This document shows, one piece after another, positions 1 to 9,100 of a DNA stretch of 43,313 nucleotides; within the stretch, counting starts at the first letter, position 1, and the number at the start of each line of letters is the position of its first letter. Position numbers and translations under genes: made by a program. The notes beneath the pieces were generated by a model. The model saw only the letters and a list, made by a program, of their open reading frames with translations, did not search any database and was not told the origin of the DNA. The DNA is from Candidatus Ornithomonoglobus merdipullorum (lineage in GTDB: Bacteria > Bacillota > Clostridia > UBA1381), in contig DVNB01000032.1 in NCBI GenBank assembly GCA_018714695.1, positions 1-43,313 of the forward strand, written 5' to 3'.

Positions 1-880
1 TGTACACCTCCGCGTCTCCGAAAAGGTATCCGTCATACCAGCGTTTCATAACATCGCTTTTTTCCTCGATCTCATAATAGCTCATGAGCTCGTCTACCTC
101 ACCCTGAACGAAGCCGAAGCATTCCGAATAGTTATCCGACATTATGGAATTGACCTCAAGATTGTTGAGTCCGGTAAATATGCTCTCCTTTGAGATGCGC
201 AGACATCCCGTTATCACCGAAAATTCCAATGCAGGATTCGTCTTCAGCGCAGACTCGAACAGTGAGCGTATAAACAGCACCATCTTATCATAATAGCCTG
301 AAAAATACGCATCCTCAAGCGGAACGTCATACTCGTCTATCAGCACTATCGTGTTCACTCCGTAATACTGCTTTAAGCATGAGCACAGGAGCTTTATTGA
401 CCGCCCGAACAGCGCTTCATCAGGCTTGGATCCAATAACAAGACGAAATTCGTTTTTATCTTGCTCATCCACCTTATCGCTTGATAATATATATCTGTAT
501 CTCTTGAACTGACCCTTTATCTCATCGCATAAATTATCAAGCGCAACTTCATAATTCCCCTGCTTGGCACATTTCAGAGACAATGTTACCACGGGATGTG
601 TATTTCTGTATTTGGCGACTTTTTCGTAATACTTCGATATCCTCAAGCCGTCAAACAGATATTGGTTTTCCTTTTCTGTTATATCGAAGAAATATCTCAG
701 CATACTGAAATTAAGCGTCTTTCCGAAACGGCGAGGACGCGTTATGAGACTGTTTTTTCCGCCGCTCGTAAGCAATTCATAGATGAGCATTGTCTTATCA
801 ACGTAATAAAATTCCTGATCGATTATTTCTCTGAAATCCTCATACCCTATAGGGATCCTCTTTTTTCCGTCAAACAGCAT
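1..880 (-). CDS. AAA-ATPase-like / PD-(D/E)XK nuclease-superfamily protein, 3' end outside window
   Basis: The reading frame starts at the ATG ending at 880, behind a GGGAGG ribosome binding site, and stays open to base 1, so only about 293 N-terminal codons are visible. The protein begins MLFDGKKRIPIGYEDFRE and then carries YVDKT and the RPRRFGKT loop, a degenerate Walker A characteristic of the AAA-ATPase-like family (often labelled DUF1703). Further in are VLIDEYDVPL (Walker B-like) and ITGCLRISKESIFTGLNN, both hallmarks of that family. Full-length members run to about 500-580 residues and end in a PD-(D/E)XK nuclease-like domain, which would lie beyond the window. Their biological role is poorly defined; they are common, multicopy and patchily distributed in gut Clostridia and Bacteroidetes. 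The family call is firm, the function is not. Confidence 0.85.
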   Translation of the reverse strand, partial: MLFDGKKRIPIGYEDFREIIDQEFYYVDKTMLIYELLTSGGKNSLITRPRRFGKTLNFSMLRYFFDITEKENQYLFDGLRISKYYEKVAKYRNTHPVVTLSLKCAKQGNYEVALDNLCDEIKGQFKRYRYILSSDKVDEQDKNEFRLVIGSKPDEALFGRSIKLLCSCLKQYYGVNTIVLIDEYDVPLEDAYFSGYYDKMVLFIRSLFESALKTNPALEFSVITGCLRISKESIFTGLNNLEVNSIMSDNYSECFGFVQGEVDELMSYYEIEEKSDVMKRWYDGYLFGDAEVY

Positions 881-922
881 ATACACTCCCTCCCTTGCAG
901 CATAAATTTTTTACCTATGTAT

Positions 923-951
923 ATTCTACCACATAAGCCGCGGCATTTCAA
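923..951 (-). promoter_or_regulatory. Sigma-A-type promoter for the AAA-ATPase-like gene
   Basis: On the minus strand TTGAAA (946-951) is separated by 17 nt from TAGAAT (923-928), and TGG directly precedes the -10. It lies about 45 nt upstream of the start codon at 880, downstream of the terminator of the gyrA/cyclophilin operon. Confidence 0.65.
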
Positions 952-964
952 GCACAAATAACGT

Positions 965-1001
965 AAAAGAGGAACTGCGCCGGATAGATACGCGGTCCCT
1001 C
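965..1001 (-). terminator. Intrinsic terminator of the gyrA-cyclophilin operon
   Basis: Just after the cyclophilin stop the minus strand can form an 11-position stem (969-979 with 991-1001, one mismatch, one G-U) followed by TTTT. It separates this operon from the promoter of the next gene. Confidence 0.6.
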
Positions 1002-1013
1002 CACTGTCTCTGT

Positions 1014-1493
1014 TTAATCTTCAGCTATTCTTATAGTCTTTATCACCTGCGGCACAACCGGCTTATCGCTGTAGTCGGTCTGACATGCTGCTATCTCGTC
1101 GACAACATCCATTCCATCGGTCACCTTGCCGAATGCCGCATACTGGCCATCCAGATGCGGAGCATCCTGATGCATTATAAAGAACTGGCTCGAGGCACTG
1201 TTCGGGAACATCGTTCTTGCCATGGAAAGCACTCCTCTTGTGTGTTTCAGATCGTTCTTTACACCGTTAGCATCAAACTCGCCCTTTATAGACTCAGCCT
1301 CCTTGTGATTCCCGACAGCGTCAAAGCCGCCGCCCTGTATCATAAAGCCTTCGATAACTCTGTGAAATACCAGTCCGTCAAAGAATTTATCGTTTATGAG
1401 CTTTACAAAATTGTCCACTGTTATCGGTGCAGTCTCGGGGTAGAGCTCAGCCTTTATGACCTTTCCGTTTTCCATTTCTATTTCAATATTCAT
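1014..1493 (-). CDS. Cytosolic cyclophilin-type peptidyl-prolyl cis-trans isomerase
   Basis: This is a 159-residue single-domain cyclophilin without a signal peptide, so it should act in the cytoplasm on proline bonds of folding proteins. FHRVIEGFMIQGGG holds the catalytic Arg, Phe and Gln of the family, and SSQFFIMH plus HLDGQYAAFGKV form the rest of the pocket. The usual Trp of eukaryotic cyclophilins is replaced by His, as in many Gram-positive versions. The ATG overlaps the stop of the upstream lipoprotein cyclophilin (ATGA, 1490-1493) and a GAGGAGG site lies 10 nt upstream inside that gene, so the two are translationally coupled. It is the last gene of the operon that begins with gyrA. 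Confidence 0.93.
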   Translation of the reverse strand: MNIEIEMENGKVIKAELYPETAPITVDNFVKLINDKFFDGLVFHRVIEGFMIQGGGFDAVGNHKEAESIKGEFDANGVKNDLKHTRGVLSMARTMFPNSASSQFFIMHQDAPHLDGQYAAFGKVTDGMDVVDEIAACQTDYSDKPVVPQVIKTIRIAED

Positions 1494-2278
1494 AGTATAG
1501 CATCCTCCTCGTTGCTTTCTGCCTCTCCGGGCTCGGGGCTTACCGCATCATTGCCGCTTCGCGGCATATCGATCGCTCCATCTGTCGCATCAGGCTCCTC
1601 AGCGCCGGTATCGAACGCCTCGGCTCCGGAGAGTATCGTTATCGATTCTATCTCATATGTTTCCTCCGGCACATTCTGGAGCCCCGCGGGCGGATCCTCC
1701 ATCAGCCGGGAATTGCCGATCTCATCGACGATATCCATTCCGTCTGTCACTCTTCCGAACGCTGCATACTGACCGTCAAGATATGTGCTGTCCTCAAGCA
1801 CGATGAAAAACTGCGTGCTTGCGCCGTTCAGCGACGAAAGCGGTCTTGCCATCGATATTACTCCGCGAACGTGCGAAATATCGTTTTCTATCCCGTTTTC
1901 CTCAAACTCACCCTCAACGGTCTCAGACACGCTCTTTGGCTTGTACTCCGCGTCATATCCTCCCGCCTGTACCACAAATCCTTTTTCGGCACGGTGGAAT
2001 ATCGTTCCGGCATAGAAATTCTCCTGCACGTTTTTCACGAAATTCGCGACTGTTTTCGGCGCCGCGTCCGGATAGAGCTCTATCGATATCTCGTCCCCGC
2101 TCGTAAGCGTTATAACCGCGTCTATCGTGTTCTCCGTAAGCGCCGGATCAAGCGTTGCCTCCTCAGTCGGAGCCTCGCTCCTTACCGGGCTTTCAGTAGC
2201 ACCGTCATCCGTTGAGCACGCAGCCAGCGCGAACGCCATCGCTGTTGCCAGCATTGTGAGCATTATTTTTTTCCTCAC
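1490..2278 (-). CDS. Cyclophilin-type peptidyl-prolyl isomerase lipoprotein
   Basis: This 262-residue protein is a surface-anchored paralogue of the next gene. It has an N-terminal signal peptide (RKKIMLTMLATAMAFALAAC) ending in a lipobox whose Cys would be lipidated, a short Thr/Glu-rich linker, and a cyclophilin domain with FHRAEKGFVVQAGG and YLDGQYAAFGRV. After the domain comes an acidic tail of roughly 50 residues with no recognised fold. The GTG at 2278 was chosen because GGAGAGGAG lies 8 nt upstream, within the end of gyrA; a GTG at 2287 overlapping the gyrA stop is possible but too close to that site. The likely job is folding of exported proteins outside the membrane, together with the PrsA-like parvulin nearby. 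Confidence 0.9.
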   Translation of the reverse strand: MRKKIMLTMLATAMAFALAACSTDDGATESPVRSEAPTEEATLDPALTENTIDAVITLTSGDEISIELYPDAAPKTVANFVKNVQENFYAGTIFHRAEKGFVVQAGGYDAEYKPKSVSETVEGEFEENGIENDISHVRGVISMARPLSSLNGASTQFFIVLEDSTYLDGQYAAFGRVTDGMDIVDEIGNSRLMEDPPAGLQNVPEETYEIESITILSGAEAFDTGAEEPDATDGAIDMPRSGNDAVSPEPGEAESNEEDAIL

Positions 2279-2283
2279 AAAAA

Positions 2284-4815
2284 TCACTCCTCTCCGCCGT
2301 TTTCATCGCTGTCCGGCGTTTCGGTATCCTCGGTTTCGGACGTGACCTCGTCCTCTTCCTCTTCGCGCTCCGTGAGAGCTACGCTTACCGTCTTTACTCC
2401 GTCCGAAAGCTTCATAAGACGAACGCCCTGCGTCTGACGTCCGTATATGCTTATCTCGTCAACATGCATCCTGATAACAACTCCGTCTGATGTGATAAGC
2501 ATAATGTCGCTGTCCTCCGGCGCCGAAACCAATCCTATGAGTCTTCCCGTCTTATCGGTCAGCTTGTATGTGAATATACCCTTTCCGCCGCGCGTCTGGA
2601 TCCTGTATTCCTCAAGCTGCGTCCTCTTTCCGTATCCGTTCTCTGTCACTGCCAGAACAGCCTTCTCAGGATCGGCAACGACTGCTGAAACTACTCTGTC
2701 GCCTTCATTCAGCTCTATGGCCTTTACGCCGCGCGTCGTCCTTCCCATCGCCCTCGCATCAGACTCCTTAAAGCGTATACAAAGACCGTTCTCAGTCGCA
2801 ACAAGCATTTCCTTAGTACCGTCCGTGAGGTTCACACTTATAAGCTCATCGTCATCAACAAGCTCTATCGCGCGCAGACCTCCCTGGCGTATCCTCGAAT
2901 AATCCATCATATCCGTACGCTTCACAAGACCGTTCCTAGTCACAAACGTAAGATATTCGCCTTCATCGAACGATTTCACAGGTATCATTGCGCTTATCTT
3001 CTCGTCTTTTTCAAGCGACAGCAGATTTACTATCGCAGTTCCCTTGGCAGTCCTTCCCGCCTCCGGGATCTGATAGCCCTTGAGCCTGTATACTATACCG
3101 CGGGTCGTAAAGAAAAGTATGAACTCATGAGTGGACGAGGTGAAGATATGCTCCACAAAGTCCTCCTCACGCGTCGTGACACCGGTTATGCCTCTTCCTC
3201 CGCGGCGCTGCGACTTATAGGTGTTTGTCGGCATACGCTTGGTATATCCGCTGTGCGTGAGTGTTATTATACACTCCTCCTCCTCAATGAGATCCTCGTC
3301 CTCAAGATCGCTGTAGTCGGCTGCGATCTCCGTTCTTCTCGCATCACCGAACTTATTCTTGATATTTAAAAGATCCTCCTTGATGATCGCACATACCTTG
3401 CTCTCGTCGGCAAGAATAGCCTCATAATCACCTATCTTACCCAGGATCTCCTGATATTCTTCCTCGATCTTGTTCCTTTCGAGACCGGACAGACGTCCCA
3501 GCTGCATCTGCACGATCGCCGTCGCCTGTACATCGTCAAGCTCAAACCTTGCACACAGCTGTGTTTTAGCGTCTGATATAGATCTGGAAGCGCGTATTAT
3601 CTTTATTACCTCGTCAACATTGTCTATAACTATCTTGTAACCCTCTAAAAGATGGGCTCTCTCCTGTGCCTTTTTGAGCTCAAACCTTGTTCTTCTCGTT
3701 ATTACATCCTCCTGATGCGCGATGTAACAATCGATCATCTGCTTCAGATTCAATATCTTCGGCACCTTATCCACCAATGCCAGAAGGATTATACTGAACG
3801 ACTCCTGCATCTCAGTGTATTTATAAAGGTTGTTGAGCACAACGTTCGCATTGGCATCACGCTTCAGCTCTATTATAAACCTTATCTCGTCTGATGATTC
3901 ATCTCTGGTGGATGATATTCCGTCAAGCTTTCCGTCACGTACAAGTTCATTTATATGTTTCTCCATCTGTGCCTTATTGACCTTGTACGGTATCTCTGTT
4001 ACAACGATACGCTGTCTGCCGTGATCGTCCTCCTCTATATCCGCCTTCGCTCGCAGGATTATCCTTCCGCGTCCGGTGTTATATGCCTGCCTTATGCCGC
4101 GCTTGCCCATAATGATCCCGCCCGTCGGGAAATCAGGGCCGGGCATATACTGCATCAGCTCCTCCACGGTTATCATCGGATCGTCTATGCATGCGACTAT
4201 CGCATCGATCGTCTCGGTAAGATTATGCGGCGGGATGTTCGTTGCCATACCGACCGCGATACCGTTGCTGCCGTTTACTATAAGGTTCGGGAACCTGGAC
4301 GGCAGAACATCCGGCTCCTTGAGCTTATCCTCAAAATTCGGTACAAAATCCACCGTATCCTTTTCGATATCCGTAAGCATGCATGCCGAGATCTTCGACA
4401 TCTTTGCCTCGGTGTATCTGTATGCCGCAGGGGGATCGCCATCGATAGAACCGAAATTTCCCTTACCCTGCACGAGCGGATAACGGAGAGAGAAGGTCTG
4501 ACCGAGACGCACCATAGCATCATATACCGACGCATCACCGTGCGGATGGTATTTACCCAACACATCACCGACTGTGGTTGCCGACTTACGGAAATCAGCC
4601 TCATAAAGCAGTCCGGAGTCATACATATCGTAAAGTATCCTTCTGTGGACCGGTTTTAATCCGTCCCGGACATCGGGGAGCGCTCTGCTCACGATAACGC
4701 TCATGGCGTATGCGATATACGCCTTCTGCATCTCATCGTTCAGGTCTACACCTATTATCTTCTGATTTTCAATAACCGACATATCAAACGGTTGTTCTTT
4801 AGACTTTTTAGCCAT
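2284..4815 (-). CDS. gyrA: DNA gyrase subunit A
   Basis: At 843 residues this is a normal-length GyrA, the DNA-cleaving subunit that introduces negative supercoils with GyrB. The N-terminal breakage-reunion domain shows [22 protein letters not shown] and the active-site tyrosine in AYRYTE (Y134). The C-terminal beta-pinwheel carries the GyrA box QRRGGRG (536-542), which distinguishes it from ParC, and an acidic tail that is common in Gram-positive GyrA. The residue equivalent to E. coli Ser83 is Ala95 (GDASVYD). The start has GAGGAGG 6 nt upstream. gyrB is not adjacent; the gene has its own promoter and is followed by two coupled cyclophilins, an unusual setting. Confidence 0.97.
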   Translation of the reverse strand: MAKKSKEQPFDMSVIENQKIIGVDLNDEMQKAYIAYAMSVIVSRALPDVRDGLKPVHRRILYDMYDSGLLYEADFRKSATTVGDVLGKYHPHGDASVYDAMVRLGQTFSLRYPLVQGKGNFGSIDGDPPAAYRYTEAKMSKISACMLTDIEKDTVDFVPNFEDKLKEPDVLPSRFPNLIVNGSNGIAVGMATNIPPHNLTETIDAIVACIDDPMITVEELMQYMPGPDFPTGGIIMGKRGIRQAYNTGRGRIILRAKADIEEDDHGRQRIVVTEIPYKVNKAQMEKHINELVRDGKLDGISSTRDESSDEIRFIIELKRDANANVVLNNLYKYTEMQESFSIILLALVDKVPKILNLKQMIDCYIAHQEDVITRRTRFELKKAQERAHLLEGYKIVIDNVDEVIKIIRASRSISDAKTQLCARFELDDVQATAIVQMQLGRLSGLERNKIEEEYQEILGKIGDYEAILADESKVCAIIKEDLLNIKNKFGDARRTEIAADYSDLEDEDLIEEEECIITLTHSGYTKRMPTNTYKSQRRGGRGITGVTTREEDFVEHIFTSSTHEFILFFTTRGIVYRLKGYQIPEAGRTAKGTAIVNLLSLEKDEKISAMIPVKSFDEGEYLTFVTRNGLVKRTDMMDYSRIRQGGLRAIELVDDDELISVNLTDGTKEMLVATENGLCIRFKESDARAMGRTTRGVKAIELNEGDRVVSAVVADPEKAVLAVTENGYGKRTQLEEYRIQTRGGKGIFTYKLTDKTGRLIGLVSAPEDSDIMLITSDGVVIRMHVDEISIYGRQTQGVRLMKLSDGVKTVSVALTEREEEEDEVTSETEDTETPDSDENGGEE

Positions 4816-4831
4816 TATGTGCCTCCTCAGA

Positions 4832-4855
4832 CCGTGAAATCAACATGATTCACGG
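4832..4855 (-). promoter_or_regulatory. Hairpin in the gyrA leader next to the ribosome binding site
   Basis: CCGTGAA and TTCACGG (4832-4838, 4849-4855) pair, and TCA/TGA extend the stem past one bulged A around a 3-nt loop. The structure ends only a few bases from the GAGGAGG of gyrA, so it could influence ribosome access. The role is inferred from position only. Confidence 0.4.
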
Positions 4856-4864
4856 ACCAAATTA

Positions 4865-4919
4865 TTCGTGCCGAAAATATATCTCGTAACTATTTAATTA
4901 TACCACAAAACGGCACGAA
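4865..4919. repeat. 9-bp inverted repeat bracketing the gyrA -10 region
   Basis: TTCGTGCCG at 4865-4873 and CGGCACGAA at 4911-4919 are perfect inverted copies separated by 37 bp. One arm fills the half of the promoter spacer next to the -35; the other lies about 20 bp downstream of the expected transcription start. This is the geometry of a regulator site or of a supercoiling-sensitive element; which one is not decidable here. Confidence 0.55.
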
Positions 4920-4925
4920 ATGCAA
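4897..4925 (-). promoter_or_regulatory. gyrA promoter
   Basis: On the minus strand TTGCAT (4920-4925), a 17-nt spacer and TATAAT (4897-4902). TGG directly precedes the -10, giving an extended -10 element. Transcription should start near 4890, leaving a leader of about 75 nt. Confidence 0.8.
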
Positions 4926-4957
4926 GCAATTACGCGGATTTTTACACATTTTCAAGC

Positions 4958-5003
4958 AAAAAAACGCGCGCCGCAAGGCGTGAAAGCCGCGGTACGCGTT
5001 TTA
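4958..5003. terminator. Terminator after the PrsA-like gene, possibly bidirectional
   Basis: AAAACGCG (4961-4968) pairs with CGCGTTTT (4995-5002), and an inner CCGC/GCGG segment extends the stem. Read on the minus strand the hairpin is followed by a T-run, immediately downstream of the stop at 5017. Confidence 0.7.
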
Positions 5004-5016
5004 ATATTCGTTTTTA

Positions 5017-6075
5017 TCAGCCTGTTACAGATGTATCATCTACCGGCTCGGGTGTTACTACCTCATCCTCGGTAAGACCCGTTATAACATCATCGTTGAC
5101 CGTAACGGTTATGTTGTACTGCTGGCAAAGCTCCTCAAGCTTCTGCTCTCTCTGTGCAGACTCATAAGCGCTCTCAACAGAAGATCTGTTGTCTGTGAAC
5201 CATGTCTCAAAGTTCGCCTCGGTCGCCGAGAACGAAAGTCTCTGTATTACATGATAGCCGTAGTCCGACTGGCATATGCCGAACTCGCCAGGCTGCAGAC
5301 TCTTTACGCAGTCCTCAAACTCCTTGACCATATCGCCGTCTGTGAAAATATATCCGTCGGGATTAGACTCCGAGCCGGGATCTGTCGAATACTCCGCGAT
5401 AAGCGCGTCAAAATCCTCGCCGCTCTGAGCTCTCGCAAGAAGATCGTTCGCTCTTTCCTCAGCCGTCATCTCGGGCTCGGGCGTTGCTGCCTCCGTAGCC
5501 GCAGCATCCGCAGCCGCGGTCTCCTCTGCCGCTGCCTCCGTTGCCTCCGCATCAGTTGTATCCTCTATAAGGATATGCTTCGCTCTGTAATAGTTATCGG
5601 CAAAATATGTCTTGAGCTCGTCATCGGTCGGCTGGGCGATCTCCATCTGATCCATTACCTGCGTCTGATATGCACTTGCAGTAAAGAGCTTCTCGAGGAA
5701 ATCCATGCTTGAACCGGCTTTGTTGAGATAATCCTCATACTCGGAATATCCGCCGCCCTGCTGAGCGTACTGAGCCTTCATCTGGATAACGCTCTTGCGG
5801 TCATCATCTGTAAGCTCTATTCCCATAGCCTCTCCTACAGCTCCGTACTTAAGAGTGTCTTCGATCTGATCGGCAAACATATCTCTCGCCGTTTCAAAGT
5901 CATAACCGTAGCTCGTATATGTCTGCGCCATGACCGCTATATCCCCGAGAGTTACGGTCGTATCTCCGACCTGCATTGCCGTTTCATTGAGCGTTGAATT
6001 TCCGCATCCGCCCAGAAGCAATACTCCCGATGTAAGAACTGCCAATAAACCTGTCTTCTTCATTTTTGAAATCAT
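5017..6075 (-). CDS. PrsA-like parvulin peptidyl-prolyl isomerase lipoprotein
   Basis: This 352-residue exported foldase helps secreted proteins fold at the outer face of the membrane. The N-terminus is a lipoprotein signal (lipobox LLGGC, Cys24), followed by an alpha-helical SurA/PrsA-type N-domain and a parvulin domain that starts at YRAKHILI (163-170) and continues through YSTDPGS, GYIF, LQPGEFG and YGYHVIQ. Between the first strand and first helix of the parvulin domain sits an Ala/Glu/Thr-rich insertion of about 30 residues (172-202), which is atypical. The start is uncertain: AAGGAG lies 1 nt before the ATG at 6075 and 13 nt before an in-frame ATG at 6063. It has its own promoter inside the end of mfd. 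Confidence 0.88.
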   Translation of the reverse strand: MISKMKKTGLLAVLTSGVLLLGGCGNSTLNETAMQVGDTTVTLGDIAVMAQTYTSYGYDFETARDMFADQIEDTLKYGAVGEAMGIELTDDDRKSVIQMKAQYAQQGGGYSEYEDYLNKAGSSMDFLEKLFTASAYQTQVMDQMEIAQPTDDELKTYFADNYYRAKHILIEDTTDAEATEAAAEETAAADAAATEAATPEPEMTAEERANDLLARAQSGEDFDALIAEYSTDPGSESNPDGYIFTDGDMVKEFEDCVKSLQPGEFGICQSDYGYHVIQRLSFSATEANFETWFTDNRSSVESAYESAQREQKLEELCQQYNITVTVNDDVITGLTEDEVVTPEPVDDTSVTG

Positions 6076-6140
6076 ACTCCTTTATCCTTTTTCGCCCGCA
6101 GAAGATAACCGCCGCGAACAATTCTTATACTATAACGTCT

Positions 6141-6169
6141 ATTATACATCATTTCTCGACGTTTTGCAA
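6141..6169 (-). promoter_or_regulatory. Promoter of the PrsA-like gene
   Basis: On the minus strand TTGCAA (6164-6169), a 17-nt spacer and TATAAT (6141-6146). The -35 lies within the last codons of mfd, so the foldase gene can be transcribed independently of the long upstream operon. Confidence 0.75.
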
Positions 6170-9100
6170 TTCCTTTATTAAATTTAACAAATTATTAATA
6201 AAATAAAGGGGCTTTTTGTCGTTTTCCTTCATTCGTATCGTAATTGACGGGCTTTCCTCCGAAAGCACCTTTACCCGTGACGGATATTCCTTATCGAGCC
6301 CGAATATCATATCGGCATTGAGCCTGCCGTTTCTGAACCGCAGCGTAACTACCCTGTTCTTCTCCGTTACCTCGATACAGCCTATATCACGCGCAGGAAG
6401 CTTGAGCGCCGCAACAGCGATTATATTCGTTACCGGTGAAGGCGGCTCGCCGTAGCGGTCTATGAGCTCGTCTTGGATCTCGAACTCGTCATCCTCGGTC
6501 TCTATCGCGGCTATTTTCTTGTACATATCTATCCTTTGGTTTGCCGACGGGATATAGCTCTCGGGGATGTATGCATTTACGCTTATATCGACAGTAACAT
6601 CCTCTGCCGTCTCTGTCGTAATGCCCTTCGCCTCGTTTATACTGTCCCGCAGTATCTTACAGTACATATCATAGCCGACATTATCCATATGTCCGTGCTG
6701 CTCAGCGCCGAGTATGTTTCCGGCGCCTCGTATCTCAAGATCTCGCATGGCTATCTTAAATCCAGAGCCGAATTCAGTAAACTCCCTTATCGCGCTCAGA
6801 CGCTTCTGCGCAACATCCGAAAGAACCTTGTCGCGCTTATACGTAAGATACGCATAAGCCGCCCTGTTCGATCTGCCGACACGACCGCGGAGCTGATAGA
6901 GCTGCGCCAGTCCCATTTTGTCCGCATTCTCGATTATTATCGTATTCGCGTTCGGGATATCCAGTCCGGTCTCGATTATCGTCGTACACACCAGTATCTG
7001 TGTCTCTCCGCTCACCATGTCGTACATTATATCCTCAAGCTCGCTCTCACGCATCTTCCCGTGTCCGACCGCGACCTTAACATCGGGAAAATTCGCCTGT
7101 ATCCACGCCGCCTTGCTGTAGATGCCCTGAACACGGTTGTAAAGATAAAACACCTGCCCGCCGCGGGCAAGCTCATTTCTTATGGCGTCAAGAATTATGA
7201 CCGGATTATCCTCAAGTACATATGTCTGCACCGGATATCGGTTCATCGGCGGCTGCGACAGCACGCTCATATCGCGCACCGAGGTCATTGCCATATGCAG
7301 AGTCCTCGGTATTGGCGTTGCGGTCATGGTCAGAACATCGATATTCGTCTTTAACGCCTTGAGCCGCTCCTTATGCGCCACACCGAACCGCTGCTCCTCG
7401 TCTACTATCAGCAATCCGAGGTCCTTAAACTTTATATCCTTCGAAAGCAGTCTGTGTGTGCCTATTATTATATCTATCCTGCCGTCCTTGAGCTTCTTTA
7501 TTATCTCCGCCTGCTGCTTTGCGGTGCGGAACCTTGACAGCATCTCAACGGTCACAGGAAAATCTGCCATCCTGTGCAGAAAGGTCTCATAATGCTGCAT
7601 AGCAAGTATCGTTGTAGGGCAGAGATACGCCACCTGCTTTGAATCGCACACGGCCTTGAACGCAGCCCTCAGCGCCACCTCTGTCTTGCCGAAGCCGACG
7701 TCGCCGCAGAGCAGACGATCCATCGGATTAGGCTTCTCCATATCCTCCTTGACCTCCTCGATTGATCTGAGCTGGTCCGGAGTCTCGTTATATTCAAATG
7801 TGTCCTCAAAATCCCTCTGCCACGGGGTATCCTCGGAAAAGGCGTAGCCCTTGGCATTCTCACGCTCCGCATAAAGCTTTATGAGCTCCTTTGCAAGCTT
7901 GTCGGTGGATTCCTTGACACGTTTTTTTGTCTTGCTCCATTCCTTGCCGCTCAATGTATTGAGCTTTACCTCTTTATCCTCTGATGCTCCGCTGTATTTA
8001 TACAAAAGATTGAGCTGATCCACAGGAACATACAGCATATCGGTACCACGGTATCTGATCTTTAAATAGTCCTTTGAAACACCGTTTACCGTCATTTTCT
8101 GTGTTCCGACGTATTCGCCTATGCCGTGCGAAACATGCACAACGTAATCACCCGGACTTATGTCGTTATACGATTTTATCCGCTGCGCGTTTTCCTTCCT
8201 GCGTTTCTCACGCGAGACCTTTGACTCGAATATCTCGCGCTCCGAAACAAGCGCAAATTTGATCTCCGGATATTCGAAGCCCTTCGTCTGGTTTCCGCGG
8301 ATTATTACCGTCTCGCCCTTTTCGAAGCTGCCGTCCTCCGAGATGCGCGTTTTTATACCGCGCTCGTTGAACACTCCGTTCAGGTTCTCCGCTCTGCCGC
8401 TCGTTGCGGCAAGTACGACTACGGTATAGCCGTCCGTCTGCCACTTTTTTAGGTCATCGAACAGATATTCAAGCTTTCCGTGGAATGATACGGTCGTCTT
8501 TGAAACAAACATCTCAAGATGCTTGTATGTGAACTCATTTTTTGTATGCGAAAGCATCTCAAGCGCTATCATACGCATTGATGACAGCGACGAAATGATC
8601 TCTGCCGAGTCCTTGTAAAACTCGGTCTTGGAATCGCCTATGATGCTTTTCATTTTAAGGTCCGTCACAATCTCGCCGCGCTCCCAAAGGAACGTCTTCA
8701 TCCGCTCGCAGATACGCTTCGGATCGGTCACGAATGCCGTGTCGGTTTCCGAAAAATAATCGAGCAGCGACGGTATCCTTCCATATATGAGCGATATATA
8801 CTTATCGATCGACGGGAAATAATACCGCTCCTTGAATGCCTCTATATCGGCATTCAGATTCTCAATATATTCCGAAGCATCGTTCTTTCTCCGCTTGGCA
8901 TTCTTTACTCTGCGTTCAAGCTCCAGTACGATCTCGTCACGCCGCTCCTTTGAAAATATCGCTTCCGAAACAGGTATTATCCTCACCGAATCTATATTCT
9001 CTACCGCCCTCTGAGAATACGGATCGAAGGTCCTTACCGAGTCGATCTCATCATCCCAAAACTCTATCCTCACCGGCATCGCACAGTTGGGCGAGAACAC

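Noticed and set aside
2284-4815. ParC (topoisomerase IV) instead of GyrA
   Set aside because: The GyrA box QRRGGRG at 536-542 and the full-length C-terminal pinwheel identify gyrase.
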